This document shows, piece after piece, positions 41,854-50,009 of a DNA stretch of 64,000 bases. Below the pieces are notes generated by a model, which was not told where the DNA came from, did no database searches, and saw only the letters and a program-made list of their open reading frames with translations. A program made the position numbers and the translations under genes. Each line of letters opens with the position of its first letter. Positions within the stretch are counted from its first letter, which is position 1. Origin of the DNA: a virus; the IMG/VR virus record IMGVR_UViG_3300007512_000012, positions 46,938-110,937 of that record. One strand, 5' to 3'.

Positions 41854-42399
41854 CTACGTGAACACAGGCTCATCGGGGTGGGGGTCGCCCCGATCCATGA
41901 AGCCCGCGTTGTTCAGGGCACCCAGGGTGAACGCGCTCGCGGCTCCCCACTCGACCACCTCGATGCGGTGGTCATCCCCGTGGCCGGAGTTCGTGGTGAC
42001 GGTCACGGTGTCCACACCGTCCGACGTGCCAGTGTACCCCGGCAGGGCGGTGATGGCCCCGGCCAGGTTGGCCGCCAGGGCGATGTCGTTGGCCCCCACG
42101 AGGAAGTCCACGCCTGGCCGCAGCTCGGCCTCGCCGACCCGGATGAGGTGGAAGCCAGGCGTGCAGTTGGCCTGGACGACCGTGATGTCGGCGGTGGCCT
42201 GGAGGACCGTGAGGCCGTCGTTGTCCATGCGCCCGACGAGCCCGGAGCCGTTGCCCCGCGTGATCCACTGGAACTCCTTGGACTCGCGGATCGGAAGCGG
42301 CTGCCCGATGGCCTTGATGTTGTGGCTCGGGTCGGTCCCACCCGGATGCACGGGGACGTGAACCTGGAAGGCCGGGCCGGTCCTGAACTTGTCCGCCAT
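41854..42399 (-). CDS. Virion protein related to the inserted structural modules
   Basis: 181 aa. Second half (L-R-P-G-V-D-F-L-V-G-A-N-D-I-A-L-A-A-N-L, T-S-D-G-V-D-T-V-T-V-T-T) resembles the modules inserted in the 403- and 448-aa structural proteins. They share the pattern xxGxxFxxGAN, then Ala/Asn/Leu helix, then alternating strands. N-terminal 85 residues are a separate beta domain. Likely virion surface or tail component; no enzyme motif. Confidence 0.6.
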   Translation of the reverse strand: MADKFRTGPAFQVHVPVHPGGTDPSHNIKAIGQPLPIRESKEFQWITRGNGSGLVGRMDNDGLTVLQATADITVVQANCTPGFHLIRVGEAELRPGVDFLVGANDIALAANLAGAITALPGYTGTSDGVDTVTVTTNSGHGDDHRIEVVEWGAASAFTLGALNNAGFMDRGDPHPDEPVFT

Positions 42400-42408
42400 C
42401 TCGACCTC

Positions 42409-44655
42409 CTACAGGTGCAGCCCGCCGAACAACACGTCGCCGATGTCCTCGGTGATGGCCGGTTCGTCCACCTCGACGCTCATGCTCCCGTCGAGGTTGA
42501 ACTCGCCGGGGTTGAACAGCGACGCGGTGATCTCGTGGTCGGGCGCGTTGGCGACCTGGATCATCTGCTGCTTGAAGGTCGCCGCGTCGGCGGGGAGCTG
42601 GTGCATCAGCTCCTTGCCGTACTTCGTGCAGACGCCGTTGGCGTTCGCCAGGGCGCAGCCCGAGCAGCGGCTCATCGCCTTCACGAAGGGCACCTGGTTG
42701 GCCCGGTGGGCCGCCGCCGCCTTCTCGCAGCCCTTCGTGCCGGTCTTCGAGGCGTAGGCCGCCGCGTCCACGTACAGGTGCCCGGCCAGGCCCTCGTGCT
42801 CCTCCCGCAGCATCGCGATGAGGCCCTCGCCTGCCGCCCGGAGGGGGCTGGCGAACCGGACGTGCATCAGGGCGGTCAGGTCGTCCCCGGTCAGCCCCTC
42901 CGACATCTTCTGCCGGACCCAGCGGGCCATCGAGCGGAACTCGGCGACCTTGATGCCGCTGGCTGCCGACGCCTGGCGCATGGCCTCCTCGTCGGCCGCG
43001 AGCTTCTTGGTCGCCACCCGCTGCTGGAGAGCTGCCGTGCGGACGGCCCCGCCGTACTCCTTCGCGGGCTTCGCGGCGGCCATCTTGACCTTGCGGGTGC
43101 CCGAGGCGTTGGCGTAGGCCGTGGCGACCTTGAGCACCATCTCGGGCGTCGCCTCGGCTGCCGCCGTGCGGGCCTCGTCCACGGTGATCTGGCCCGCCTG
43201 CGCCATCCTCGCGACGGTGGCGTGGGCCTTCTTCATCTGCGCGGCGGCCAGTTCGGCCTGCTTGAGCTGCGCCCAGGCCGCGTCACGGCCCGCCTGGCGG
43301 TGAGCCGTCACCTGCGTCCCGACGCCGCCGTACATGGCCTCTCGGGGCATCTGGTTGGCCCTGGCGAGCTTCTCGGCCGCCTTGCGGAGGTCGGCCGGGT
43401 TGGCGTCGGACTTCGCGATGCGCAGGGCGTCCTGCTTCGAGATGAGCCCGGCGTCGGCCGCCTTCTTCACGAGCTTCAGGGCCGCCGTGCGGGCCTTCGC
43501 CTGGTCGTCGCGGGCGATGACCTGCTGCACCTGGCGGGGAGCCTTCGCAGCGGCCTGCTTGGCCTCGGCGAGGGTCACCCGGTCGGCCGGGGGGGTGTGG
43601 ACCGGCTTCGTGGCGACCACCGGAGCGGCCTCCTTCGGGCCGGTCAGGAAGGCGAGCTGGAGGGTCTTCTTCGGGTCGTCTCCGACGCTGGCGACCTTGT
43701 AGCCCGCCGCCCGCAGGTGCGGGAGGTACTGGCGCAGGGCCTTCCGCCACGGGACCTCGCTGACCATCTGCATCGAGAGCTTCGAGGCGATGCGCGGGTT
43801 GTCGGTGATGACGTACCGGGCGGTGCGGGCGAGCTTCTTCAGCTCCTTCGCCCACTTGCCGTTGTGCAGGCCGGGGAAGGCGGAGGCCCGCACGAAGACC
43901 TTGCCCGCGACCCCGTGCTCCTCGGCGATGCGGGTCGTCGCCTGCTCGGCGGCCTGCTTCGGCAGGTGGGCGTGCAGGTAGCGGCTGATCTCGGTCATCG
44001 ACCGGCCGTAGTGCGACAGGCGCACGGCCTTCTTGATGTGCCAGGCAGCTTCAGCGGCGGACTTCTCGACGCCTGGCGTCGCCGGGACCCCGCTCTCGAT
44101 GGACTTCTCGTAGTCGGCGACGGCCTTGTCCCGGTTCGGGACCAGGGCCAGGCCATCGGTGCGCCGGTTGACGCCCCACGCCTCCTCCAGCTCCAGGGTG
44201 GACTTCAGCGGGGGCTTGTCGGGCCGAAGCTCCTTCGGCAGCCGCTCCGGGTCCTGCTCCTGAGTGGGGTCGAGCCAGGCCAGGTCCGCCATGCTCGCCG
44301 CCTGGCGGACGTTCTCGGCCATGTGCAGGGCACCCTCCTCCGGGGAGAGCATCTGCGAGAGGTCGAAATCGCCCTCGTCGTCCACGAAGGACAGGCCGAG
44401 CCCGTCGTCCGCGCTCTTGCTGTCGGACACGAGACCGTCCGGCAGGGCGGACATGCCGGTGGACTGCGCGGGGGTGATCGGGCCGGACATGCCGGACTGG
44501 TCGCCTCGGCTCCGGGTGCCCTCGCCGAGCGTCTGGTCGTGGTGGAAGCCGTCGAGCCCGTAGTTGGAGCCCTCGGTCCAGGTGAACTCGTCCGCCGGAA
44601 GGTCGGAGTCGGCCATGATGATGTCGGCCCAGGAGGCCAGCTTCTTGTTGCTCAT
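42409..44655 (-). CDS. Large helical virion-associated protein with Cys cluster
   Basis: 748 aa from ATG 44655, with GGAGG 6 bases upstream. The first 170 residues are acidic and disordered, and the middle (200-560) is dominated by Ala/Lys helices. Near residues 655-700 a pattern C-E-K-A-A-A-A-H-R, then R-C-S-G-C-A-L-A-N-A-N-G-V-C-T-K-Y-G-K could bind zinc or an iron-sulphur cluster. K-V-F-V-R-A-S-A-F-P-G-L-H-N-G-K-W (about 252-268) looks like a conserved alpha/beta core. May be an internal or ejection protein; no known enzyme. It lies between packaging and tail-like genes. Confidence 0.6.
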   Translation of the reverse strand: MSNKKLASWADIIMADSDLPADEFTWTEGSNYGLDGFHHDQTLGEGTRSRGDQSGMSGPITPAQSTGMSALPDGLVSDSKSADDGLGLSFVDDEGDFDLSQMLSPEEGALHMAENVRQAASMADLAWLDPTQEQDPERLPKELRPDKPPLKSTLELEEAWGVNRRTDGLALVPNRDKAVADYEKSIESGVPATPGVEKSAAEAAWHIKKAVRLSHYGRSMTEISRYLHAHLPKQAAEQATTRIAEEHGVAGKVFVRASAFPGLHNGKWAKELKKLARTARYVITDNPRIASKLSMQMVSEVPWRKALRQYLPHLRAAGYKVASVGDDPKKTLQLAFLTGPKEAAPVVATKPVHTPPADRVTLAEAKQAAAKAPRQVQQVIARDDQAKARTAALKLVKKAADAGLISKQDALRIAKSDANPADLRKAAEKLARANQMPREAMYGGVGTQVTAHRQAGRDAAWAQLKQAELAAAQMKKAHATVARMAQAGQITVDEARTAAAEATPEMVLKVATAYANASGTRKVKMAAAKPAKEYGGAVRTAALQQRVATKKLAADEEAMRQASAASGIKVAEFRSMARWVRQKMSEGLTGDDLTALMHVRFASPLRAAGEGLIAMLREEHEGLAGHLYVDAAAYASKTGTKGCEKAAAAHRANQVPFVKAMSRCSGCALANANGVCTKYGKELMHQLPADAATFKQQMIQVANAPDHEITASLFNPGEFNLDGSMSVEVDEPAITEDIGDVLFGGLHL

Positions 44656-45239
44656 GGGGAGCCTCCGTCGTCCATCTCGGCTTCCTCGCCCTCGGCCCAC
44701 TCCTCCGGGTCCTCTCGGATCTCGTCCACGTCGTCCATGATCTGCTTGACCTCGCCGCGCTCACGCGGGTTGCCACCAGAGTCATCGACATCCGGGTGCC
44801 AGTGGACCGCCTGCATCTCGTCGTAGATGGTGTCGGTCACGGCCGAGAGGGCCTCGTCGCAGTTGGCGAGCTGCTTGCGGATGTCCTTGATGGGCATCAC
44901 GTAGCCCTTGCCGCCCAGGTTGCCGTCCGGGCTGATGCGCTGCGAGCGGATCTTCGTGAACGTGGATCGGGCCGTCTGGATGTGCCCGAGGGCCATCAGG
45001 GCGGAGCGGAGCACCTTCGCCAGCGGCTTGAGGTGCTTCGCGTTGAAGGCGTAGTCCGGGTCGATGCTGCGCTCGGACGCCTGCGGCGGGTTCCAGCCCC
45101 ACTCGTTGTGGTCGCCTCCCCGGTCCTTGATGAACCGGACCTCGCCCGCCGTCTTCGTCCGAGCCGTCCGCACGGACGCCCGCACGTACCGACGAGCCAG
45201 CCGGTCGATGGCTTCCTTCATCTGGCGGTTGTCGGACAC
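44652..45239 (-). CDS. Hypothetical protein with N-terminal RLARRYV motif
   Basis: 195 aa. GTG 45239 chosen because GGAGGTG lies 8 bases upstream. R-L-A-R-R-Y-V at 13-19 belongs to the recurring RVAxRYL-type motif. The rest is helical with an acidic, probably disordered tail (DPEEWAEGEEAEMDDGG). The stop overlaps the start of the 748-aa gene (ATGA). First gene after the 45257-45280 motif. Confidence 0.6.
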   Translation of the reverse strand: MSDNRQMKEAIDRLARRYVRASVRTARTKTAGEVRFIKDRGGDHNEWGWNPPQASERSIDPDYAFNAKHLKPLAKVLRSALMALGHIQTARSTFTKIRSQRISPDGNLGGKGYVMPIKDIRKQLANCDEALSAVTDTIYDEMQAVHWHPDVDDSGGNPRERGEVKQIMDDVDEIREDPEEWAEGEEAEMDDGGSP

Positions 45240-45256
45240 GAGCGGCTCACCTCCGG

Positions 45257-45280
45257 CTTCTACAGGACTCGGGATATAGG
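45257..45280 (-). promoter_or_regulatory. Bipartite late-promoter-like motif
   Basis: Minus strand reads CCTATA, 11 bases, GTAGAAG, preceded by GGTATCCAG. Lies 18 bases upstream of the GTG at 45239. Confidence 0.6.
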
Positions 45281-45295
45281 CTGGATACCAGCGGC

Positions 45296-45928
45296 CTACA
45301 CCTTCAGCGGGTTGCCGTCCTCCGAGAACAGGCGCTCGATGACGAACTCCCCGTCGCTCTCCTTGAAGGACCACAGATCCTTCGTCGCCTTGTGGACCAG
45401 GTCGTCCGACCCGTTCTTCGCCTGCTCGAACAGCGACGACAGGTCGCCGAACGAGACGAAGCTCATCCGCACCGCACCGGCCCGCTTCTTGTTCACCCCC
45501 GCCAGGCGGAGGTGCTCGGGGTGGACCGGCAGGAAGATGCCGTCGTCCCAGGCGACCATGACCATGCCGTCGTGCGCGGTCACGTCGCCGTTGGCCGAGC
45601 GGACGGTGACCACCGTGCCCTCGTCCGCCGGGACGGTGGCGTAGGCCAGCACCGAGCCGAGGTTGTGCTTGAAGGCCACCCGCGTCCCGGCCTCGACCGG
45701 GAGCTTCAGGGCGTTGGCCGCCCGCGAGGCGTCGGTCAGCTCGCGGAGAGCTGTCGTCGAGGCACCCTCGATGGTCCGGCCCTGGAGCACATGGTCGATG
45801 GCCCCGGTGTCGCCCCAGTGGATGTCGCCACCCACCTCGTCGCGGCCCGGCAAGAAGCTCGCGTGAGCCTCCTTGCGCACCTTGGTCGGGAGCTGCTCAT
45901 CGTCGGGGAGGAAGTCTGTCAAGTCCAC
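45296..45928 (-). CDS. Hypothetical phage protein
   Basis: 210 aa, GTG start at 45928. Contains a small beta-barrel-like region (G-T-V-V-T-V-R-S-A-N-G-D-V, M-V-M-V-A-W-D-D-G-I-F-L-P-V-H-P-E-H-L) reminiscent of KOW or SH3 folds, then M-S-F-V-S-F-G-D-L and a C-terminal L-F-S-E-D-G-N-P-L-K-V. I associate that tail with uncharacterised proteins of large phages. Virion association is inferred from context. Confidence 0.6.
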   Translation of the reverse strand: MDLTDFLPDDEQLPTKVRKEAHASFLPGRDEVGGDIHWGDTGAIDHVLQGRTIEGASTTALRELTDASRAANALKLPVEAGTRVAFKHNLGSVLAYATVPADEGTVVTVRSANGDVTAHDGMVMVAWDDGIFLPVHPEHLRLAGVNKKRAGAVRMSFVSFGDLSSLFEQAKNGSDDLVHKATKDLWSFKESDGEFVIERLFSEDGNPLKV

Positions 45929-45936
45929 GAGTCACC

Positions 45937-47208
45937 TCACACGTCGATGCGGATGGCCGTCCAGCCGACCGTCATGGTCTGGTTGGTGGCGAAGTTGATG
46001 CGGAAGCCCGTGACGGCCTTGAGCGTGATCCAGGGCGTCTCGTCGTTGGCGGGCTGCGATGGAACTTCGAGGAAGACCTGGAAGCTGGCGTCGCTCATCG
46101 GGATGTCGAAGGTCACGTCCGCCGTCGTCGCGGCAGCGAACGCGATGGTCCCCTGGAGCTTCGGCAGGTCGAGCACCGCTCCCGCGTTGGCGGCGGTGAT
46201 GGCCTTGACCAGGGTGTTCTCGGCCCCGACCGTGACCGTCTCCTGAACGTCGAGTTCCTCCACGGCGCAGTTGCGGAAGATCGCCGCCTGGTCGCCGGAG
46301 AGGACCGTCGCGGGCAGGGAGCAGCCCTCGAACAGCAGCGAGCCGTCGCCGTCCAGGTCCACCTGCACCGGGGTCGCCAGCAGCGTCGTCGCGGCGATGG
46401 GGCCGCAGTCGATGAACCTGTAGGCGTTGCCCGTGTTCACCGGCTCGTCGTTGGCGTCGTCGTACCGCAGGCTGATGGCCCCCAGGAGCCGGACGCCCTT
46501 CGCCTGGAACCAGGACACCTCTTCGAGCAGGAGCAGGCCGAGGTTGGTGCTCTCGGTCCACTGGCCGCCGACCACCTCGACGTTGTTGACCGCCGTGGCC
46601 CACAGCGTCCGGTTGCCCGCCGCCGCGTTGGGGTTCAGGTCGCAGTCGATGAGCGAGAGCATCGAGCTGCCGACCGTCGAGCCCGCCGCCCCCACGATAC
46701 GGACGCACGCCTTGTTGGTGTGCGCGTTCGTGATGGTGAAGCCCTGGATGATCGTCGAGAGCGGGATCGTGCCGAGCTGCGCGGAGATGATGACTGTGTG
46801 GTCGTTGCCGACCGCGTCGGGCGTGGCTTCGAGGGCCGAACGGATGGTGGGCTTGCCGATGCCGACCAGGCGCACACCGTCGCGGACGATGTTGACGGTC
46901 TCGTCGTACACGCCCGGCAGGACCAGGACGATGTACGGGTTCGCCGCACTCGCGGCTGCGGGCACTGCGTCCAGGGCGTCCTGAATCGCGGTCGCCCCGG
47001 TGTAGGCCGCACCTGCCCCGCTCGTGCCCACGATGAGCACGTTGGGGATGTTCCGCAGCCCGGCGAGCTGCGACAGGGTGAGCGGGGTCGTGACCACGGC
47101 GTCCTGAAACGCCAGGCCGTCCGTGGCCGCGTCGCGATTGATCCTCCGAGTCCCGGCTGCGCTGGGCTCGATGTCGATCTGGTCGATGAGGAAGGGATCT
47201 TGCGCCAT
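45937..47208 (-). CDS. Beta-helix virion protein (tail spike or fibre-like)
   Basis: 423 aa. Residues about 70-330 have the pectate-lyase-like right-handed beta-helix pattern: A-I-Q-D-A-L-D-A-V, Y-I-V-L-V-L-P-G-V-Y-D-E-T-V-N-I, V-R-L-V-G-I-G-K-P-T-I, then I-I-Q-G-F-T-I-T-N-A and repeating short strands. The last 70 residues (V-T-F-D-I-P-M, F-Q-V-F-L-E, T-G-F-R-I-N-F-A, V-G-W-T-A-I) are a beta-sandwich also found twice in the next gene. A host-surface-binding tail spike is likely. No depolymerase active site could be identified. Confidence 0.68.
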   Translation of the reverse strand: MAQDPFLIDQIDIEPSAAGTRRINRDAATDGLAFQDAVVTTPLTLSQLAGLRNIPNVLIVGTSGAGAAYTGATAIQDALDAVPAAASAANPYIVLVLPGVYDETVNIVRDGVRLVGIGKPTIRSALEATPDAVGNDHTVIISAQLGTIPLSTIIQGFTITNAHTNKACVRIVGAAGSTVGSSMLSLIDCDLNPNAAAGNRTLWATAVNNVEVVGGQWTESTNLGLLLLEEVSWFQAKGVRLLGAISLRYDDANDEPVNTGNAYRFIDCGPIAATTLLATPVQVDLDGDGSLLFEGCSLPATVLSGDQAAIFRNCAVEELDVQETVTVGAENTLVKAITAANAGAVLDLPKLQGTIAFAAATTADVTFDIPMSDASFQVFLEVPSQPANDETPWITLKAVTGFRINFATNQTMTVGWTAIRIDV

Positions 47209-47216
47209 CGTCTACC

Positions 47217-47906
47217 TCACACGAACACGTCGTAGCCGACATCGGCATCCGCCCCGACTGCGGGGACGTGGCCGAGTTCGATGGTGAACCCCGTCTTGAG
47301 CTTGAGGGCCGTGGGGACGTGGGCGTCGAAGAACCCGCGAGGCTCCAGCAGGACGCGGTAGGCAGCCGTCGAGAGCGGTGTGGTGAAGACCACCGCCAGC
47401 GAGCCGCCGTCCGCGTTCGTGATGGTGACGACCCCGGAGAGGTCGCTCGTCTGACCCGTCTTGACCAGCACCGAGTAGCCGACCGTCTTCGGATCAGCGA
47501 GGGTCCCGTAGGTGGTCGCGGCCGTAGCCGTGAACCCGGTGGTGGTCTTCGCCGCCGCTTCGAGGACGGTGGCATCCGGGGTGGTGAACACGACGCGGTA
47601 GTTCGTGTTGTTCAGCACCCCGCCGGGGATGACGACCGCCTGCGTGGTCTGGCCGGTGAAGACGACGTTGCCGCTGTCCACCTCGGTCTCCTGCTGGAGC
47701 AGAGCCACCAGCTCGGTCGCCTCCTTCACGTCGTCCATCACAGCCTGGGGCATGGCTGTGAACGGATCGCAGATCCCGCCGGTCGGCGTGCGGAAGTTCC
47801 GCACGCTCACGACACCCTGGGCGTCCACCACCACGTCGAAGTAGTAGGTCTGCCCGCCCGAGCTGGACGAGTAGGTGTGGACGGACTGCTGGCGGGTCAA
47901 CGCCAT
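47217..47906 (-). CDS. Virion protein with two copies of a beta-sandwich domain
   Basis: 229 aa. Residues about 80-150 and 155-229 repeat the same layout: V-V-F-T-T-P, Y-R-V-V/L, K-T-T-T-G-F-T or K-L-K-T-G-F-T-I, and a final V-G-Y-S-V-L-V or V-G-Y-D-V-F-V. This matches the C-terminal domain of the adjacent beta-helix protein. The N-terminal 75 residues contain a tail-associated strand-rich part. Probably a fibre or baseplate subunit that acts with the spike. Confidence 0.62.
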   Translation of the reverse strand: MALTRQQSVHTYSSSSGGQTYYFDVVVDAQGVVSVRNFRTPTGGICDPFTAMPQAVMDDVKEATELVALLQQETEVDSGNVVFTGQTTQAVVIPGGVLNNTNYRVVFTTPDATVLEAAAKTTTGFTATAATTYGTLADPKTVGYSVLVKTGQTSDLSGVVTITNADGGSLAVVFTTPLSTAAYRVLLEPRGFFDAHVPTALKLKTGFTIELGHVPAVGADADVGYDVFV

Positions 47907-47920
47907 CGCGGGCTACCTCC

Positions 47921-48397
47921 TCAGGCGCTCGCCCGCAGGGCTCGCAGCTCGGCCAGGCGCTCCGCCTGGTACTCCTCCAGCGAGCTGTACTTGCTGCGGT
48001 CCACGCCGTCCGGCCACCGCTGCTGGATGTACTTCTTGTTGTACTCGGACTTGTTCTTGGCGGAGCCGGTGTCGGGCTTCTTCTGGCCGCCGGGGCCGCC
48101 GTTCGTCGTGACGTAGCAGCGGTCCGCCTCGTTGCCCGTCTCGTAGAAGCACTTGCCCTTGCCCTTGTTGTCGCCGAGCCACTTGCCGGGGTCCTTGACG
48201 TTCTTGGCGTAGTCCGGGTTCGTCTTCGGGTTGTGCGGGTTGAACTGCCGCCCGGCGAACATCTCGTCCAGGTCCCCTGCGAGCATCTCGTCGCCGCAGG
48301 CGCAGGAGGCGTGCCGCCGCAGGAGGGGGACGATGAAGGGCCGCGTCTCGGGAACCTCCGAGGCGATGCGCTTGAGGGTCTGCTTGATCGTGCTCAT
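47921..48397 (-). CDS. Hypothetical protein with ETRPFIVPLLRR motif
   Basis: 158 aa from ATG 48397. N-terminal helix L-K-R-I-A-S-E-V-P-E-T-R-P-F-I-V-P-L-L-R-R is a short element I recall from several proteins of large phages. C-A-C and two later cysteines (near 90 and 100) could bind metal. The rest is polar, Lys/Asn/Gly-rich and probably disordered. No function known. Confidence 0.6.
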   Translation of the reverse strand: MSTIKQTLKRIASEVPETRPFIVPLLRRHASCACGDEMLAGDLDEMFAGRQFNPHNPKTNPDYAKNVKDPGKWLGDNKGKGKCFYETGNEADRCYVTTNGGPGGQKKPDTGSAKNKSEYNKKYIQQRWPDGVDRSKYSSLEEYQAERLAELRALRASA

Positions 48398-48411
48398 GTG
48401 TGCTCGCTCCT

Positions 48412-48723
48412 TCACCAGATTCCGGTGGTCTCGAAGCCCCGCTTCTCGAACCACTCGCCGAGGGCCTTCAAACCGTCGTGATCTCGGGACCAGAGTTCCA
48501 GTCCGTCGAAGTCGGCCTTGATGCCGAGGTCGGCCACTCGGGGAACCCCCTTCATGGCGACCTTGCCATCACGGAACGAGTACAGGAGGTTCGCGATGTT
48601 GCGGATCTCCTTCGCGCCGTAGAGCACCCTGATCCGATATTCGGGGAAGGAGACGGCACGGAGCCACCGCTGGGCGACCCGCTTCGTCATCAACACCCGC
48701 TTGTCGGAACTGGCCTTGGTCAT
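48412..48723 (-). CDS. Hypothetical small protein with RVAQRWL motif
   Basis: 103 aa. R-V-A-Q-R-W-L at 15-21 belongs to the recurring motif family, followed by an alpha/beta domain (Y-R-I-R-V-L-Y-G-A-K-E-I-R-N-I-A-N, G-L-E-L-W-S-R-D-H-D-G-L, W-F-E-K-R-G-F). Compact and probably globular. Lies directly downstream of a bipartite motif. Confidence 0.6.
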   Translation of the reverse strand: MTKASSDKRVLMTKRVAQRWLRAVSFPEYRIRVLYGAKEIRNIANLLYSFRDGKVAMKGVPRVADLGIKADFDGLELWSRDHDGLKALGEWFEKRGFETTGIW

Positions 48724-48741
48724 GGGCTGACGCCCTCCTAT

Positions 48742-48765
48742 GCTCTACCTGACCGGCGGCATAGG
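48742..48765 (-). promoter_or_regulatory. Bipartite late-promoter-like motif
   Basis: Minus strand reads CCTATG, 11 bases, GTAGAGC, preceded by TTAGTTCG. Lies 19 bases upstream of the 103-aa gene. Confidence 0.6.
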
Positions 48766-48786
48766 CGAACTAACGCCGAGGCCCGG

Positions 48787-49389
48787 CTAGTCGATGACGT
48801 GCGTCCACCGGCCGTCCCAGGCCGGGCGCTTGACCTCGCGGAGGATGTTCAGGTTCGCGGCGATGGTGTCGAACATCGCGGCCAGGTCGGCCAGGTCGTC
48901 GTGGGTCTTCATCCGCTTGACCGCCCGGATGAAGCGGTGCCGCACGAGGCCCTGCGTGACGCCGAGGCGCTTGGCGACCTCGCTCTGGCAGGTCGTCTCC
49001 CACATGAGGACCATGATCTTCGCGTCGAGCGGGTCGGGGAGGAAGCCGGTCATGGCCTCCTCCAGCTCGGGCTTCGTGATGTCGGGGAGGCGGAGGAGGA
49101 ACTGGATGCGGTCGGTCGCGCGCTTGAGCCGGTAGCAGACCGTGGGCTGGCTGACGCCGAAGATGTTGGCGATGTCGGTCTGGTTCAGGTGCCGGAAGTA
49201 GTACAGGTCCACGAAGTCCGCTTCGCGCGGCGGGAGCTGGTCGAGCAACGCCCGGACCCGCTCGATCTTCGCCAGGGACTCCTCGTCGGGCTCGGTGAAG
49301 ACCGACGCCATGTGCGACATCGAGTCCTCGTTCGAGAAGCGGGTCTCGATGTCATTGGGGTCGATCATCTGATGCCCGGACCAGGCCAT
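48787..49389 (-). CDS. Sigma factor-like regulator with two region-4-type HTH domains
   Basis: 200 aa from ATG 49389, GGAG 4 bases upstream. The first helix-turn-helix lies at about 48-92 (L-P-P-R-E-A-D-F-V-D-L-Y-Y-F, then T-D-I-A-N-I-F-G-V-S-Q-P-T-V), a close match to sigma-70 region 4. A second lies at about 121-160 (S-E-V-A-K-R-L-G-V-T-Q-G-L-V-R-H-R-F). No region 2 for the -10 element is visible. It may recognise promoters with RNA polymerase, or act as a plain DNA-binding regulator. It is located next to the NusG-like gene, with its own promoter candidate. Likely switches host polymerase to phage genes. Confidence 0.72.
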   Translation of the reverse strand: MAWSGHQMIDPNDIETRFSNEDSMSHMASVFTEPDEESLAKIERVRALLDQLPPREADFVDLYYFRHLNQTDIANIFGVSQPTVCYRLKRATDRIQFLLRLPDITKPELEEAMTGFLPDPLDAKIMVLMWETTCQSEVAKRLGVTQGLVRHRFIRAVKRMKTHDDLADLAAMFDTIAANLNILREVKRPAWDGRWTHVID

Positions 49390-49439
49390 GCTACTCCACG
49401 AGGTCAAAAGCTCAGATCCAGAAGCACCAGCAGACCCTT

Positions 49440-49470
49440 ACTATACCAAAACCCCCCGTTGGTCTATCAA
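49440..49470 (-). promoter_or_regulatory. Sigma-70-like promoter of the regulator gene
   Basis: Minus strand carries TTGATA (49465-49470) and an extended -10 TGG-TATAGT (-10 at 49440-49445) with 19-base spacing, about 50 bases before the ATG at 49389. It is one of the few AT-rich spots in the window. Host-type promoter, consistent with early expression. Confidence 0.5.
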
Positions 49471-50009
49471 TCCCCCACTTGTTCCTCGATGAAGATGCGG
49501 GGAACGGTGGCTACAACCTCCAGGGATCGCAGCCGGATTCGGATGAAGGCGTTGTCCTCGTCCAGGCCGCACACCCGCCCTTCGAGTCCACGGTAGGCCC
49601 CCTGGGTGATGTTCACCATCGCGTGCAGCGGGACCTCGGCCGTGACCATCCTGCGCAGCTCGTCGCGCATGGCCTCGACCTGGAAGTTCGGGACCACGGA
49701 GAGGCACCGCATCCGGTGTGGACCCGTCCGGCTGCTCATCACCTGGTTGATGTAGGGCTCCCGCTCCAGGGCGTAGTACGCCACGTCGTCGAGCCCGGAG
49801 GCCACGAAGGCGTAGCCCTCGACCAGGTGGATCGGGACGACTCGGTTGTTCTTGCGGAACAGGGCGACGGGGACGAAGACCTCGTGGTCCTCGTCCACCT
49901 GGAGATCCCGGCGGATGTGCGCGGCGAGGGTGCCCTCTACCGCGTAGACCTCCCCGCTGCGAGCCAGTTCGAGCGTGACCCACGTCCTCTCGTCACGGCG
50001 ATCTCCCAT
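49467..50009 (-). CDS. NusG-like transcription elongation/antitermination factor
   Basis: 180 aa from ATG 50009 (GGAG 7 bases upstream), overlapping the end of dnaX by 17 bases. Residues 8-125 follow the NGN domain layout (W-V-T-L-E-L-A-R-S-G-E, F-V-P-V-A-L-F-R-K, H-L-V-E-G-Y-A-F-V-A). Residues 132-150 (V-N-I-T-Q-G-A-Y-R-G-L-E-G-R-V) are the KOW motif. NusG binds the RNA polymerase clamp and suppresses pausing. A phage copy may promote late transcription or replace the host factor. Confidence 0.72.
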   Translation of the reverse strand: MGDRRDERTWVTLELARSGEVYAVEGTLAAHIRRDLQVDEDHEVFVPVALFRKNNRVVPIHLVEGYAFVASGLDDVAYYALEREPYINQVMSSRTGPHRMRCLSVVPNFQVEAMRDELRRMVTAEVPLHAMVNITQGAYRGLEGRVCGLDEDNAFIRIRLRSLEVVATVPRIFIEEQVGD

